Shown piece after piece: positions 15,899-24,479 of a stretch of DNA of 37,606 bases. The notes beneath the pieces were generated by a model. That model worked only from the letters and a program-made list of their open reading frames with translations, searched no databases and was not told the DNA's origin. The position numbers and the translations under genes were made by a program. The stretch is taken from contig DASTKT010000151.1 in the NCBI GenBank assembly GCA_035715725.1, forward strand, positions 1 through 37,606, written 5' to 3'. Source of the stretch: JADGGV01 sp035715725. Lineage in GTDB: Bacteria; Gemmatimonadota; Gemmatimonadetes; Longimicrobiales; RSA9. Every line of letters begins with the position of its first letter. Positions within the stretch are counted from its first letter, which is position 1.

Positions 15899-17269
15899 TC
15901 ACCCCGCCTCCGCCACGCCGCTCCCGGCGCGCCGCCTGCGCACCGCCCACACCACGACGGCCACCGCGAGCACCACCCCGAACGCCGCGAATTCGGGTGC
16001 CTTGATCGTCTGCGACACGACCCACGCCACCACCAGGCACGCGAGCACCGGGATCGTCGCGCCGCCGGGGATGCGGAACGGCTCGCCCTGCCCGCGCACG
16101 CCGCGCCGGCGCAGCACCCACACCGCGATCGCGCTCAGGAAGTAGAGGCCGAGCGCCGCGAGGTTGGAGAGCACGGCGAGGCGCTGGAAGGTGCCGCTGA
16201 GCGCGAGGCCGAGCGCGAGCGCCGCGTACAGCCCGATGGCGACGTGGGGCGTGTGGAAGCGCGGGTGCACGGCGGCGACGCGGCGCGGCAGGAACCCGTC
16301 GCGCGCGAGGGCGTAGAGGCCGCGCGGTCCGGCGAGGAGCGAGCCGGTCAGCCATCCGAACATCGACACGCTCGCGCCGGCGAGGAGGAGCGTGAGGCCG
16401 ACCCGGCCGGCGAACGTGCCGGCGGCGGTGGAGAGCGGGGCCACGGTGTCGCCTGCGAGGGCCGGTCCCATGACGCCCTGCGCGACGGCCTGGACCGCGA
16501 GGTACAGCAGCGTCGTGAAGCCGAGCGCGAGGATGGCGGCGCGCGGCACCGTCCGGGAGGGGTCGCGGACCTCGCCGCTCGGCAGCAGCGCCGCCTCGAT
16601 GCCGGTGAAGGCGAAGAGCAGCACCCCCGCCGTGCTCGCGAGCTTCCCCGCGCTCGGCAGCGTCCCGAGGTGCAGGTTGGCCGGCGAGACGAAGAAGGCG
16701 CCGACGAGCACGAAGAAGAGGAGCGGGACGAGCTTGGCCGCGGTGAAGACCTCGACGACGCGCGCGCCCCAGCGGACTCCGCGGATGTTGATCGCGGCCA
16801 GCCCGGCGACGAGGAGCGTCACGATCACGCCCTGCGCCACCGGCCCGGTGAGCCCGAGCAGGCGCGCGACGGAGCCCGCGAGCAGCATCGCGATGGCGCC
16901 CGCGGCGGCGATGTCGTTGATCGTGAGGAGCACCCCGGCGACGAAGCCGGTGAGCGGCCCGAGCGCGGTCTCGACGTAGGCGTAGGGCCCGCCGGTCGCG
17001 GAGACGCGGCTCCCCGCCTCGGCGAAGACGAGCACGACGAGTCCCATCACGACCGCGCACAGCAGGTACGCGAGCGGCGCGGCGCCGCCGAGCTGGGCCA
17101 CCACGAGCGCCGGGAGCACGAAGATCCCGCTGCCGACCGTGTAGTTGAAGATGGTGGCGGCGAGCTGGCGGACGCCGAGGCCGCGGTCGAGCAGGGCGTC
17201 CGGGTTCGCGGCCTCCGACGGGGGCGCGGGCGCAGGCGCCCCTGGCGCGGTCGACACGGGGTGGCTCAC
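15899..17269 (-). CDS. APC-family amino acid permease
   Basis: A 456-residue secondary transporter with about 12 hydrophobic segments. The N-terminal signature RQLAATIFNYTVGSGIFVLPALV corresponds to the helix 1 GSGIF substrate and cation site of the amino acid-polyamine-organocation family. FAEAGSRVSATGGPYAYVETALG is the helix 2-3 region, and FTGIEAALLPSGEVRDPSRTVPRAI-type sequence around helix 6 fits too. It presumably imports or exchanges amino acids or amines; substrate not predictable. The ATG at 17269 gives a soluble Ala/Pro-rich N-terminal tail before helix 1. It converges with the FtsX-like gene (58-base gap) and lies 115 bases from uvrA on the same strand. Confidence 0.88.
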   Translation of the reverse strand: MSHPVSTAPGAPAPAPPSEAANPDALLDRGLGVRQLAATIFNYTVGSGIFVLPALVVAQLGGAAPLAYLLCAVVMGLVVLVFAEAGSRVSATGGPYAYVETALGPLTGFVAGVLLTINDIAAAGAIAMLLAGSVARLLGLTGPVAQGVIVTLLVAGLAAINIRGVRWGARVVEVFTAAKLVPLLFFVLVGAFFVSPANLHLGTLPSAGKLASTAGVLLFAFTGIEAALLPSGEVRDPSRTVPRAAILALGFTTLLYLAVQAVAQGVMGPALAGDTVAPLSTAAGTFAGRVGLTLLLAGASVSMFGWLTGSLLAGPRGLYALARDGFLPRRVAAVHPRFHTPHVAIGLYAALALGLALSGTFQRLAVLSNLAALGLYFLSAIAVWVLRRRGVRGQGEPFRIPGGATIPVLACLVVAWVVSQTIKAPEFAAFGVVLAVAVVVWAVRRRRAGSGVAEAG

Positions 17270-17384
17270 GGCGTCTCCGGGGATCGAGGGCGGCTGAGAG
17301 TGCGTCGGCGGATGGCGCGGGGCGGACGCCCGCGCTCGGAAGATCGGTCGGGCCCGCGGGATCGTCCAGGCCTTCGCGCCGCCG

Positions 17385-20243
17385 TCAGGCCGACAGCGAG
17401 CGCGTCCGCCGGCGCGCCTCGGCGCGCTCCGCCTCGGCGGCCTCCCGCAGGTACCGCCCGGTGTGGCTCTCCGGCACGCGGGCCAGGTCCTCGGGCCGCC
17501 CGCAGGCGACGACGCGGCCGCCTCCCTCCCCCGCCTCCGGCCCCATGTCGACGACCCAGTCCGCGGCGCGGATCACGTCCAGGTTGTGCTCGATGACGAG
17601 GACGGTGTGCCCCGCCTCCACGAGCTTCTGGAGCACCGCGAGGAGCTTGCGGACCTCGGCGCCGGAGAGCCCCGTCGTCGGCTCGTCGAGGATGTAGATG
17701 CGCTTGCCGCGCCGCTTCCCGCCCTCGATCAGCTCCCGCGCGATCTTCAGCCGCTGCGCCTCGCCGCCCGAGAGCGTGGTGGCGGGCTGGCCGAGCCGGA
17801 GGTAGCCCAGGCCGACCTGCTGGAGCTGCCAGAGCGCCTGCCCGAGGCGGTCCTCCCGGATGAAGAGGCGGATCGCCTCGTCGACGGTGAGGTCGAGCAC
17901 CTGGGTGATGTTCAGCCCCTTGTACGTGACCTCGAGCGTCTCCGGCTTGTAGCGCTTGCCGCCGCAGCCGTCGCAGGGGACGAAGACGTCGGCCATGAAG
18001 ACCATCTCGACCTCGATCACGCCCGCGCCCTGGCACAGCTCGCAGCGCCCGCCCTTCACGTTGAACGAGAAGTGGCCCGGCGTCCATTTGCGCTGCTTCG
18101 CCAGCGGCTGCTTGGCGAAGATCTCGCGGATGAAGTCGAACGCCTTCACGTACGTGACCGGATTCGAGCGGGGCGACTTTCCGATCGGCTCCTGGTCGAT
18201 GAGGACGACGGCGTCGAGCGCGGCCGCGCCCTCCAGGCGGTCGTAGGCGCCGACCGCCTCCCCGAGGTGCTGCTTCGCGCTCGTCTCGCCGCCGGAGAGC
18301 TCGCGCTCCAGCGCGCGGTAGAGCACGTCGTGCACGAGCGTGCTCTTCCCGGAGCCGCTGACGCCGGTGACCACGGCGAGCGTGCCGAGCGGGATCTCGA
18401 CGTCGATGCCGGCCAGGTTGTGGAGCCGCGCGCCCTCGAGCCGCAGGCGCGGCCCGTCCACGCGCCGCCGGCGCTCCGGCACGGGGGACGGCTCCAGCCC
18501 CGCCACGTACCGGCCGGTCTGCGTGTCGGCGTGGAGCAGCCCGTCCACGCCCCCCTCGAAGACGATGGTCCCGCCGCGCTCGCCGCTCCCGGGCCCCATC
18601 TCGACGACGTGGTCGGCGGCGCGGATCGCCGCCGGATCGTGCTCGACGACGACGACGGTGTTCCCCGCCGCGCGCAGCTTGCGCAGCAGCCCGAGGAGCC
18701 GGTCGGTGTCCCGCGGGTGCAGCCCGATCGTCGGCTCGTCGAGCACGTAGAGCGTGTCCACGAGCGACGCGCCGAGCGAGTTGGCCAGCGCGATGCGCTG
18801 CGACTCGCCGCCGGAGAGCGTGCGCGTCTGGCGGTGCAGCGAGAGGTAGCCGAGCCCGACGTCCTCGAGGAACGCGAGCCGCGCCTGGATCTCCCGCACG
18901 ATCGGCTCGGCGATGGCCGCCTCCTGCCCCGCCAGCTCGAGCCGCTCGGCGAACGCGCGCAGCTCCGTGATCGGCAGCTCGCTCGCGCGCCAGATGTCGA
19001 GCCCGCCGACGCGCACGTAGAGCGCCTCCGGCCGCAGCTTCGAGCCGCCGCACGCCCGGCACGGCTGCGCGCTCTGGTACTGCCGCAGGAAGACGCGGAT
19101 GTACTGCTTGTAGCGCTTCTCCTCCCGCGAGCGCAGGAACGGCAGCATCCCCTGGAACGTGCGCGACTTCCCGTTCAGCACGACGCGTCGGAACTCCTCC
19201 GGCAGCTCGCGCCACGGCGCGTCGACGGACACCCCCGACGCGCGCGCGAACGCGAGCAGCTTCTCGCGGAACTTCGCGTAGCGCGGCTTCTCCCACGGGT
19301 CGACCGCGCCCTCGCGCAGCGAGCGCGCCGGGTTCGGCACGATGAGCGCCTCGTCGTACTCGAGCGTGGCGCCGAAGCCGGTGCAGAGCGGGCAGGAGCC
19401 GTACGGGTTGTTGAAGGAGAAGAGCCGCGGCGTGGGATCGAGGAACTTCACCTCCGGGTGCTCGGGGCAGCGGAATCGCTCCGTGAAGCGCAGCCGCTCT
19501 CCCGTGTCGTGCAGCACCACCTCCACCTCGCCCTCGCCCTCGGCGAACGCCGTGCCGATGGAGTCGGCCAGGCGCTCCCCCGCGTCCGGTCGCACCACGA
19601 GCCGGTCCACGACGACGAGCAGCTCCTCGGCGCCCGCGAGGTCGTGGCCGAGCACCGCGGGGTCGTCGGCACCCTCGTCGCCCAGGTCGAGCATCTCGCC
19701 GCCGGCCATGACGCGGACGAAGCCGAGCGCGCGCAGGTTCTCGACCACGCGCGGGTGGCTCATGCGTGCGCTGCGCGGCAGCGGGAACGCGACGACGATG
19801 CGCGAGCCCTCCGGGAGCTCCAGGATCCGGTCCGTCGCCGACTGCACGGTGTCGGGGCGGACGACGCGGTCGCAGAGCGGGCAGTGCGTGCGGCCGGCGC
19901 GCGCCCAGAGGAGGCGGAGGTAGTCGTAGACCTCGGTGGCGGTGCCGACCGTGGAGCGGCTGGTCTTGATCGGGTTCTTCTGCTCGATGGCGACGGCCGG
20001 GCTGATCCCCTCCACGGCGTCGACGGCGGGCTTCTCCATCCGCTCGAGGAACTGCTTGGCGTAGGTCGAGAGCGACTCGACGTAGCGGCGCTGCCCCTCG
20101 GCGTACAGCGTGTCGAACGCGAGCGAGCTCTTGCCGGAGCCGCTGGGGCCGGTGAGCACGACGAGGGACCGGCGCGGCAGCTCCACGTCGATCCCCTTGA
20201 GGTTGTGCTGCCGCGCGTTGCGGATGACGATGCGGTCCTTCAC
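17385..20243 (-). CDS. uvrA: Excinuclease ABC subunit A (UvrA)
   Basis: A 952-residue protein of usual family length, from a GTG start. It is the DNA-damage sensor of nucleotide excision repair and works with UvrB and UvrC in the cytoplasm. Two ABC modules are visible: Walker A GPSGSGKSS (residues 32-40) with signature LSGGESQRIALA and Walker B LYVLDEPTIGLHPRD; and GVSGSGKST with LSGGEAQRLKIAREL and IYILDEPTTGL. The C-terminal zinc module CELC ... CDGCGGKRY is intact. The first zinc module has CPEH in place of the usual CxxC as its first half, paired with CPLC; His can also bind zinc. The damage-binding FIREIFAKQPLAKQRKW region is present. No recognisable LexA box is found upstream. A TTCGCGGGT/ACCCGCGAA hairpin lies in the divergent promoter region. 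Confidence 0.97.
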   Translation of the reverse strand: MKDRIVIRNARQHNLKGIDVELPRRSLVVLTGPSGSGKSSLAFDTLYAEGQRRYVESLSTYAKQFLERMEKPAVDAVEGISPAVAIEQKNPIKTSRSTVGTATEVYDYLRLLWARAGRTHCPLCDRVVRPDTVQSATDRILELPEGSRIVVAFPLPRSARMSHPRVVENLRALGFVRVMAGGEMLDLGDEGADDPAVLGHDLAGAEELLVVVDRLVVRPDAGERLADSIGTAFAEGEGEVEVVLHDTGERLRFTERFRCPEHPEVKFLDPTPRLFSFNNPYGSCPLCTGFGATLEYDEALIVPNPARSLREGAVDPWEKPRYAKFREKLLAFARASGVSVDAPWRELPEEFRRVVLNGKSRTFQGMLPFLRSREEKRYKQYIRVFLRQYQSAQPCRACGGSKLRPEALYVRVGGLDIWRASELPITELRAFAERLELAGQEAAIAEPIVREIQARLAFLEDVGLGYLSLHRQTRTLSGGESQRIALANSLGASLVDTLYVLDEPTIGLHPRDTDRLLGLLRKLRAAGNTVVVVEHDPAAIRAADHVVEMGPGSGERGGTIVFEGGVDGLLHADTQTGRYVAGLEPSPVPERRRRVDGPRLRLEGARLHNLAGIDVEIPLGTLAVVTGVSGSGKSTLVHDVLYRALERELSGGETSAKQHLGEAVGAYDRLEGAAALDAVVLIDQEPIGKSPRSNPVTYVKAFDFIREIFAKQPLAKQRKWTPGHFSFNVKGGRCELCQGAGVIEVEMVFMADVFVPCDGCGGKRYKPETLEVTYKGLNITQVLDLTVDEAIRLFIREDRLGQALWQLQQVGLGYLRLGQPATTLSGGEAQRLKIARELIEGGKRRGKRIYILDEPTTGLSGAEVRKLLAVLQKLVEAGHTVLVIEHNLDVIRAADWVVDMGPEAGEGGGRVVACGRPEDLARVPESHTGRYLREAAEAERAEARRRTRSLSA

Positions 20244-20265
20244 GTGAACCCTGGAGCGGTATGTT

Positions 20266-20292
20266 TTCGCGGGTCCTCCTGATACCCGCGAA
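20266..20292. promoter_or_regulatory. Inverted repeat in the uvrA/reductase divergent region
   Basis: TTCGCGGGT (20266-20274) is perfectly inverted at 20284-20292 with a 9-base spacer, 23 bases upstream of uvrA. It may be a protein-binding operator or a hairpin in one of the leaders. It is not a known SOS box (neither CTGT-N8-ACAG nor GAAC-N4-GTTC). Confidence 0.35.
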
Positions 20293-20416
20293 GGCGGCTC
20301 AGGATCGGTGGATGGGGGCGCTGGCGCAAGGCGCCGCGCGGCGGCCGGAACGCGGCTTGCGCCTGTCGCCCGTGACGGCCGGATGGGCCGGCCGAGGAGT
20401 CGGGAGGACGGGTCGA

Positions 20417-20998
20417 ATGGCGGACGAGGCGCGGGATACGCTCAGGGTGCTGGGGATCGCCGGGAGCCTCCGGAAAGGGTCGTACAACCGGGCGCTGCTG
20501 CGGACGGCCGTCGAGCTGGCGCCCGACGGGATGACGATCGAGGTCTACGACCGGCTGCGCGAGATCCCGCCGTACGACCAGGACCAGGACGCAGCCGGGC
20601 AGCCGGAGGTGGTCCTCGACCTGAAGCGCCGCATCCGGGAGGCGGATGCGCTGCTCATCGCCACGCCCGAGTACAACTACGGCATCCCGGGCGTGCTGAA
20701 GAACGCCATCGACTGGGCGTCCCGCCCGCCGAAGGACACGCCGCTCGCCGAGAAGCCCGCGGCCATCATGGGCGCGAGCGTCGGCATCGGCGGCACGATC
20801 CGCGCGCAGCTCGCGCTGCGGCAGGCGTTCCTGTTCACGAACACGCACCCCGTGCAGAAGCCGGAAGTCATCGTCGCGGAGGCGGCGCAGAAGTTCGACG
20901 CCGAGCTGCGGCTCGTGGATCCGGCCGCGCGAGAGTTCCTGCGGCAACTGCTGGAGTCGCTGGCGACGTGGACGCGGAGGCTGCGCGGCGGGGCATGA
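20417..20998 (+). CDS. NADPH-dependent FMN reductase family oxidoreductase
   Basis: A 193-residue flavodoxin-like protein from the ATG at 20417, preceded by GGGAGGACGG as ribosome site. RVLGIAGSLRKGSYNRALL is the FMN phosphate-binding loop of the NADPH-dependent FMN/quinone/chromate reductase family. LIATPEYNYGIPGVLKNAIDWASRP is the highly conserved flavin-ring segment. It probably uses NADPH to reduce FMN, quinones or other acceptors in the cytoplasm; the physiological substrate cannot be chosen. It is divergent from uvrA. A palindromic repeat follows its stop, so it is likely monocistronic. Confidence 0.9.
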   Translation: MADEARDTLRVLGIAGSLRKGSYNRALLRTAVELAPDGMTIEVYDRLREIPPYDQDQDAAGQPEVVLDLKRRIREADALLIATPEYNYGIPGVLKNAIDWASRPPKDTPLAEKPAAIMGASVGIGGTIRAQLALRQAFLFTNTHPVQKPEVIVAEAAQKFDAELRLVDPAAREFLRQLLESLATWTRRLRGGA

Positions 20999-21012
20999 GG
21001 CCGGGTCCTGAA

Positions 21013-21119
21013 GTTTCCCGCCTCCGCACCCGCACCCGTCTCCGCACCCGCCTCCGCCTCCGGCTGTTCCTCGGCGTGGCCGTCGTGCTCGAGCACGGAT
21101 CGGGGGCGGAGGCGGGAAC
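21013..21119. repeat. Palindromic repeat element, family B (intergenic)
   Basis: TTCCCGCCTCCGC (21015-21027) is exactly inverted at 21106-21118. The left half is a degenerate hexamer array (CCTCCG, CACCCG variants). The centre holds a perfect 14-bp palindrome CGTGCTCGAGCACG (21084-21097). Bases 21020-21039 match the nosL-nosD linker in inverse orientation at 19 of 20. The TTCCCGC ends resemble those of family A. Confidence 0.75.
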
Positions 21120-21209
21120 GAATCGGACGGATTCGGTCCGGGGCCCGTGAACCACCCCCGCCCGACGGGGTAGACGTCGCATCCGATCCCGGACCCACGC
21201 AACCGGCCC

Positions 21210-22187
21210 ATGAGCTACCAACCCGCCCCGTTCCGCGCCTCGCGATGGCTCCGCCATGCGCACTTCCAGACGATCTTCGGCCGGCTCCTCCGCCGCGAAG
21301 GGTGGCCGGAGCTGCGCCGGGAACGGTGGGAGACGCCGGACGGCGACTTCGTGGACCTCGACTTCGCGCCGGAGCCGGCGACCGAACACGCGCCGCTGGT
21401 GCTGCTGCTGCACGGCCTCGAGGGCTCGGCGCGCCGCGGCTACGCGATCAACACGTACCGCGCGCTCGCGGCCCGCGGCGTGGGCGCCGTCGGCCTCAAC
21501 TTCCGCTCGTGCAGCGGGGAGGTGAACCGCACGGCCCGCTTCTACCACTCCGGCGACACGGAGGACATCCGCTTCGTCCTGCGGGGCCTGGCCGAGCGCT
21601 TCCCGGGCCGCCGGCTCGGCGCCGTCGGCTTCTCGCTGGGCGGGAACGCGCTGCTGAAGTACCTGGGCGAGGACGGGGAGGCGGCGCGGGTGTCGGCGGC
21701 GGCGGCCGTCTCGGTGCCGTTCGATCTCGGCGCCGGCGCGCGCCTGCTGGACAGCACGCGGATGGGGCGCTTCTACACGTCGCTCTTCCTGAAGACGCTG
21801 CGCGAGAAGGCGGAGGCGAAGCAGCCGCTGCTCGACGGGCGCCTCGACCTCGCGCGCATCCGGGACGCCCGCACGTTCCGCGAGTTCGACGACGCCGCCA
21901 CCGCGCCGCTGCACGGCTTCGCCGACGCCGACGACTACTACGCGCGCTCCAGCTCCGGCCGCTTCCTCGAGCGCATCCGCGTCCCCACCCTGCTGCTGCA
22001 CTCGCGCGACGACCCGTTCCTCCCCGAGGACGCGATCCCCTGGGCCGCGATCCGCGCGAACCCGCGGCTGCACGCCGTCGTCACGGACGAGGGTGGACAC
22101 GTGGGCTTCGTGGGCGGGAACCCGTTCCGGCCGGAGTTCTGGGCGGAGGAGGAAGCGGCGCGGTTTCTGGCGAGCGAGCTGGCCTGA
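21210..22187 (+). CDS. YheT-family alpha/beta hydrolase
   Basis: A 325-residue alpha/beta hydrolase of the YheT/EMB8 group. The N-terminus FRASRWLRHAHFQTIFGRLLRR is the family marker. LVLLLHGLEG is the oxyanion-hole region, GFSLGGN carries the nucleophile (S142), and D267 (HSRDDPFLP) and H297 (EGGHVGFV) complete the triad. RSCSGEVNRTARFYHSGDTEDI is also typical. The family probably contains esterases or lipases; substrate unknown. It is 211 bases downstream of the FMN reductase with a repeat between, so probably a separate transcript. Confidence 0.92.
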   Translation: MSYQPAPFRASRWLRHAHFQTIFGRLLRREGWPELRRERWETPDGDFVDLDFAPEPATEHAPLVLLLHGLEGSARRGYAINTYRALAARGVGAVGLNFRSCSGEVNRTARFYHSGDTEDIRFVLRGLAERFPGRRLGAVGFSLGGNALLKYLGEDGEAARVSAAAAVSVPFDLGAGARLLDSTRMGRFYTSLFLKTLREKAEAKQPLLDGRLDLARIRDARTFREFDDAATAPLHGFADADDYYARSSSGRFLERIRVPTLLLHSRDDPFLPEDAIPWAAIRANPRLHAVVTDEGGHVGFVGGNPFRPEFWAEEEAARFLASELA

Positions 22188-22302
22188 GCGGCGAGCCGGT
22201 CAGCGCGCCCGCCAGACACCGTGCCGCTCGCGCTTGCTCTCCCTCTTGCTCTTGCCCCCTCCGGTGGCGTCGCGTCGGTTGTGCGATACGAGCACCGCGG
22301 CG

Positions 22303-22331
22303 TTGCACGCCGCCTGTGCAGGGCATACACT
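22303..22331 (+). promoter_or_regulatory. Sigma-70-like promoter for the small lipoprotein
   Basis: TTGCAC (22303-22308), 17-base spacer, TACACT (22326-22331). It lies 68 bases before the ATG of the downstream gene, in a spacer with no other visible coding sequence. Good consensus match by eye. Confidence 0.6.
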
Positions 22332-22399
22332 GACCCGGTCGTTGTTGTCGCTGCACAGAGTTCGCGTGGCGAAGCGCAGTGCGGAGATCCAGAACCGTG

Positions 22400-22933
22400 A
22401 TGAGATCGGCTGTACGGATTCTGTCGTGTCTGCTGGCCTGCACACTGGGTGCAATGGCCTGTGACTCCTCACCGAGCGGGCCCGGCGACGGGCGTGGGTT
22501 GCCGACCCTCTACGTGGCCAACAACCCCACGTGCACCGCCGCGGGGTGCCGTACGCTCGAGATCCGCGCCTTCGTCTGGGCGTTCCGGGTCCCACAGCCC
22601 CCGTGGGGGTACGAGGTGATCGGCGAGATGCACGGCCGGACCGCTTGTTTCACGTTCCCTGCGTCGTGGACGTTCCGGGTCATCGGGCTGAGGGACACGA
22701 CCGCGGACGCACCGGCGGACACGACGACGCTCACGTGGACGCCCGATTCCGCGTCCGGGATCTCCGTGGTGGCGATCGACTCCGCCATGTTCCACGGCAA
22801 AGAGGGGCTCGAAGAGACGATCCGCGGCAGGACGGAGACCTTCGTGCCGGCGCGGGCACAGGGCTGGAACACCACGCTCTCGGGCGGCCTCGATTCGACC
22901 GCCGCCGTGGCGGCGACGCCGTGCGGTAGCTGA
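22400..22933 (+). CDS. Putative lipoprotein of unknown function
   Basis: A 177-residue protein from the ATG at 22400; a GTG directly before it and an ATG seven codons upstream are alternatives. The N-terminus is a lipoprotein signal with lipobox-like GAMAC (Cys21), then a Ser/Gly/Pro linker. The mature part is predicted beta-rich, with Trp/Phe-containing strands (FVWAFRVPQPPWGYEVIG, FTFPASWTFRVIGL) and four cysteines outside the signal (including CTAAGC) that could form disulfides. I do not recognise a family. Its GC content is slightly lower than its neighbours. It has its own promoter at 22303 and is followed by a perfect 21-bp inverted repeat, so it is likely monocistronic. Confidence 0.65.
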   Translation: MRSAVRILSCLLACTLGAMACDSSPSGPGDGRGLPTLYVANNPTCTAAGCRTLEIRAFVWAFRVPQPPWGYEVIGEMHGRTACFTFPASWTFRVIGLRDTTADAPADTTTLTWTPDSASGISVVAIDSAMFHGKEGLEETIRGRTETFVPARAQGWNTTLSGGLDSTAAVAATPCGS

Positions 22934-22957
22934 GCAGGAGGTCTGCCTCACCGGTGT

Positions 22958-23057
22958 CCTCCTGCTCCTGCTCCTGCTCCTGCTTCTCGATCCTCACGGC
23001 TCGATCCTCCAGAGTACGGAGCGTGGAGCGAGGAGTAGCAGGAGCAGGAGCAGGAGG
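22958..23057. terminator. 21-bp perfect inverted repeat of CTCCTG hexamers between convergent genes
   Basis: 22958-22978 (CCTCCTGCTCCTGCTCCTGCT) is exactly inverted at 23037-23057, around a 58-base spacer. Both arms are tandem CTCCTG/CAGGAG hexamers. It lies between the stops of two converging genes, so a two-way terminator role is plausible. The hexamer make-up also suggests a simple-sequence repeat that has formed a palindrome, as in family B. Confidence 0.65.
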
Positions 23058-23078
23058 GGCGGACCCGCTCGGGAAAGC

Positions 23079-23867
23079 CTAGAGCAACGACCGGATCCAC
23101 CCCCCGTCCACCGCCACCGACTGCCCGGTCACGTAGCTCGCGCGTTCCGATGCCAGGAACGCGACCATCGCGGCGAACTCGCGGGGCTCGCCGAGGCGGC
23201 CCATCGGGATCTGGTCGACCCACGCCCGCGTCGCCTCGGCGGGGGTGATGCCGCGCTCGCGAGCGGCCCGCTCGGCGAGCTGCACGACGCGCTCGGTCGC
23301 GGTGTAGCCGGGAAGCACGTTGTTGACGGTGACGCCGTAGGGCGCGACCTCGTCGGCGAGCGTGCGCGCGAAGCCGGTCACGGCGGCGCGCAGGCTGTTG
23401 GACAGGATCAGGTTCGCGACCGGCTGCTTCGCGGCGATCGACGTGACGTTCAGGATCCGGCCCCAGCGCCGCTCCTTCATCCCCGGGAGCACCGCCCGCG
23501 TCAGCTCGACGGCGCTGCGCAGCGTCAGCCGGAACGCGGCCTCCCAGGCGTCGGCGTCGTGGCTCTCGAACGGCCCCGACGGCGGACCGCCCGCGTTGTT
23601 CACCAGGATGTCGACGCGGCCGTAGGCCTCGGTGGCGGTCCGGACCACGGCGTCCACCCCCTCGGTCGTGGCCAGGTCCGCCGCGATGGTGACGACTTCG
23701 GCCCCCGCCTGCGCGAGCGCCGCGCGCGCCTCCTCGAGCGCCGGCGCGCCGCGGGCGCAGAGGCACAGCCGGGCGCCCTCCGCCGCCAGCTCCTCGGCGA
23801 CGGCGCGCCCGAGCCCGCGGCTCGACGCCGCCACCAGCGCGACCTTCCCGCTCAGCCCCAGGTCCAT
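23079..23867 (-). CDS. SDR-family protein lacking the catalytic Tyr and Lys
   Basis: A 262-residue Rossmann-fold protein from the ATG at 23867. The cofactor loop ASSRGLG (residues 14-20), NNAG (90-93) and the C-terminal YVTGQSVAVDGGW are typical of classical short-chain dehydrogenases. Ser143 is present, but at the spacing where the family has Tyr-x-x-x-Lys, the sequence has S156 and R160 (LSNSLR). Loss of Tyr and Lys should abolish the usual proton relay. A subgroup with LSNxxR at this place exists as I recall, often labelled 3-oxoacyl-ACP reductase; its reaction is unclear. It follows a cupin gene with a 2-base gap, so the two probably act together. Confidence 0.83.
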   Translation of the reverse strand: MDLGLSGKVALVAASSRGLGRAVAEELAAEGARLCLCARGAPALEEARAALAQAGAEVVTIAADLATTEGVDAVVRTATEAYGRVDILVNNAGGPPSGPFESHDADAWEAAFRLTLRSAVELTRAVLPGMKERRWGRILNVTSIAAKQPVANLILSNSLRAAVTGFARTLADEVAPYGVTVNNVLPGYTATERVVQLAERAARERGITPAEATRAWVDQIPMGRLGEPREFAAMVAFLASERASYVTGQSVAVDGGWIRSLL

Positions 23868-23869
23868 TG

Positions 23870-24238
23870 CTATTTGCGGTGGAAGTAGTCGTCCGTCCGG
23901 TTCAGCCAGTCCTGGCGCGGCGGCGAGAAGATGTCGACGTCGAGCGTGTCCTCGAGGGCTTCCGCCTTGTGCGGCACGTTCGACGGGATGTGCAGCACCT
24001 CGCCCGGCCGCACGACGACCTCCTCCGCCTCGTCCTCGCCGATCCAGAAGCGGAGCGCGCCCTCGAGGATGTAGGTGATCTGCTCGTTCTCGTGCGAGTG
24101 CCGGGGGACGACGGACCCCTTCTTCAGGTAGACGTGGGCGAGCATCATCCGGTCGCCGGTGATGAGCCGCCGGTCGATCACCTCCGTGACCTTCTCCCGC
24201 GGCATGTCCTCCCAGCGGTAGAACGTGACGCCAGCCAT
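23870..24238 (-). CDS. Small cupin-domain protein
   Basis: A 122-residue single-domain cupin, start chosen at the ATG at 24238 (MAGVTFYRWEDMP); the upstream frame is Arg/Pro-rich and repeat-like. Motif 1 is GSVVPRHSHENEQITYILEG with metal ligands H47, H49 and an acidic residue at E52. Motif 2 is PGEVLHIPSNVPH with H90. Such proteins bind a metal and may be dioxygenases, isomerases or small-molecule binders. It is directly upstream of the SDR gene on the same strand and almost touching it, so they form an operon. A role with the SDR protein in one small-molecule pathway is inference. Confidence 0.85.
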   Translation of the reverse strand: MAGVTFYRWEDMPREKVTEVIDRRLITGDRMMLAHVYLKKGSVVPRHSHENEQITYILEGALRFWIGEDEAEEVVVRPGEVLHIPSNVPHKAEALEDTLDVDIFSPPRQDWLNRTDDYFHRK

Positions 24239-24479
24239 GTGCGCTCCGGGTGTGGGGGTGGTTCGTGGCACGAGCTGCGGAGAGTAGGCGGCGCCGGCGG
24301 CCCCGGCAAGCGGGCGGGTCGGCAGGCCGGGCAGCGGGCGGGCCGGAACGCGGGAACGCGTGCGGCGAGCGAGTCCATGCGCCGCGGCGAAAGCGCGGGG
24401 CGACCCGTCCGGTCGCGGTCCTTCGGAGCCGCCGCGCACGTCCGCCGCGCTCCGGCGCCACCCGCCCGCGCCCGCCGCC
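24239..24479. other. GC-rich spacer without a visible gene
   Basis: 241 bases between the GNAT and cupin genes (both minus strand). It holds near-repeats of GCGGGCGGG with CCGG blocks (24313-24352) and CGGCGCC/CCGCCGC stretches, but I see no clean palindrome, coding signal or promoter. Open frames crossing it are Arg/Pro/Ala-rich and not protein-like. Confidence 0.5.

Noticed and set aside
17463..20282. 939-codon plus-strand frame opposite uvrA
   Set aside because: No recognisable motif, antisense composition; UvrA motifs are all on the minus strand.
20244..20416. LexA/SOS box before uvrA
   Set aside because: No CTGT-N8-ACAG or GAAC-N4-GTTC site; only an unrelated inverted repeat is present.
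22958..23057. Possible CRISPR or VNTR array
   Set aside because: The hexamers are contiguous and the arms are inverted; there are no repeat-spacer units and no cas genes.
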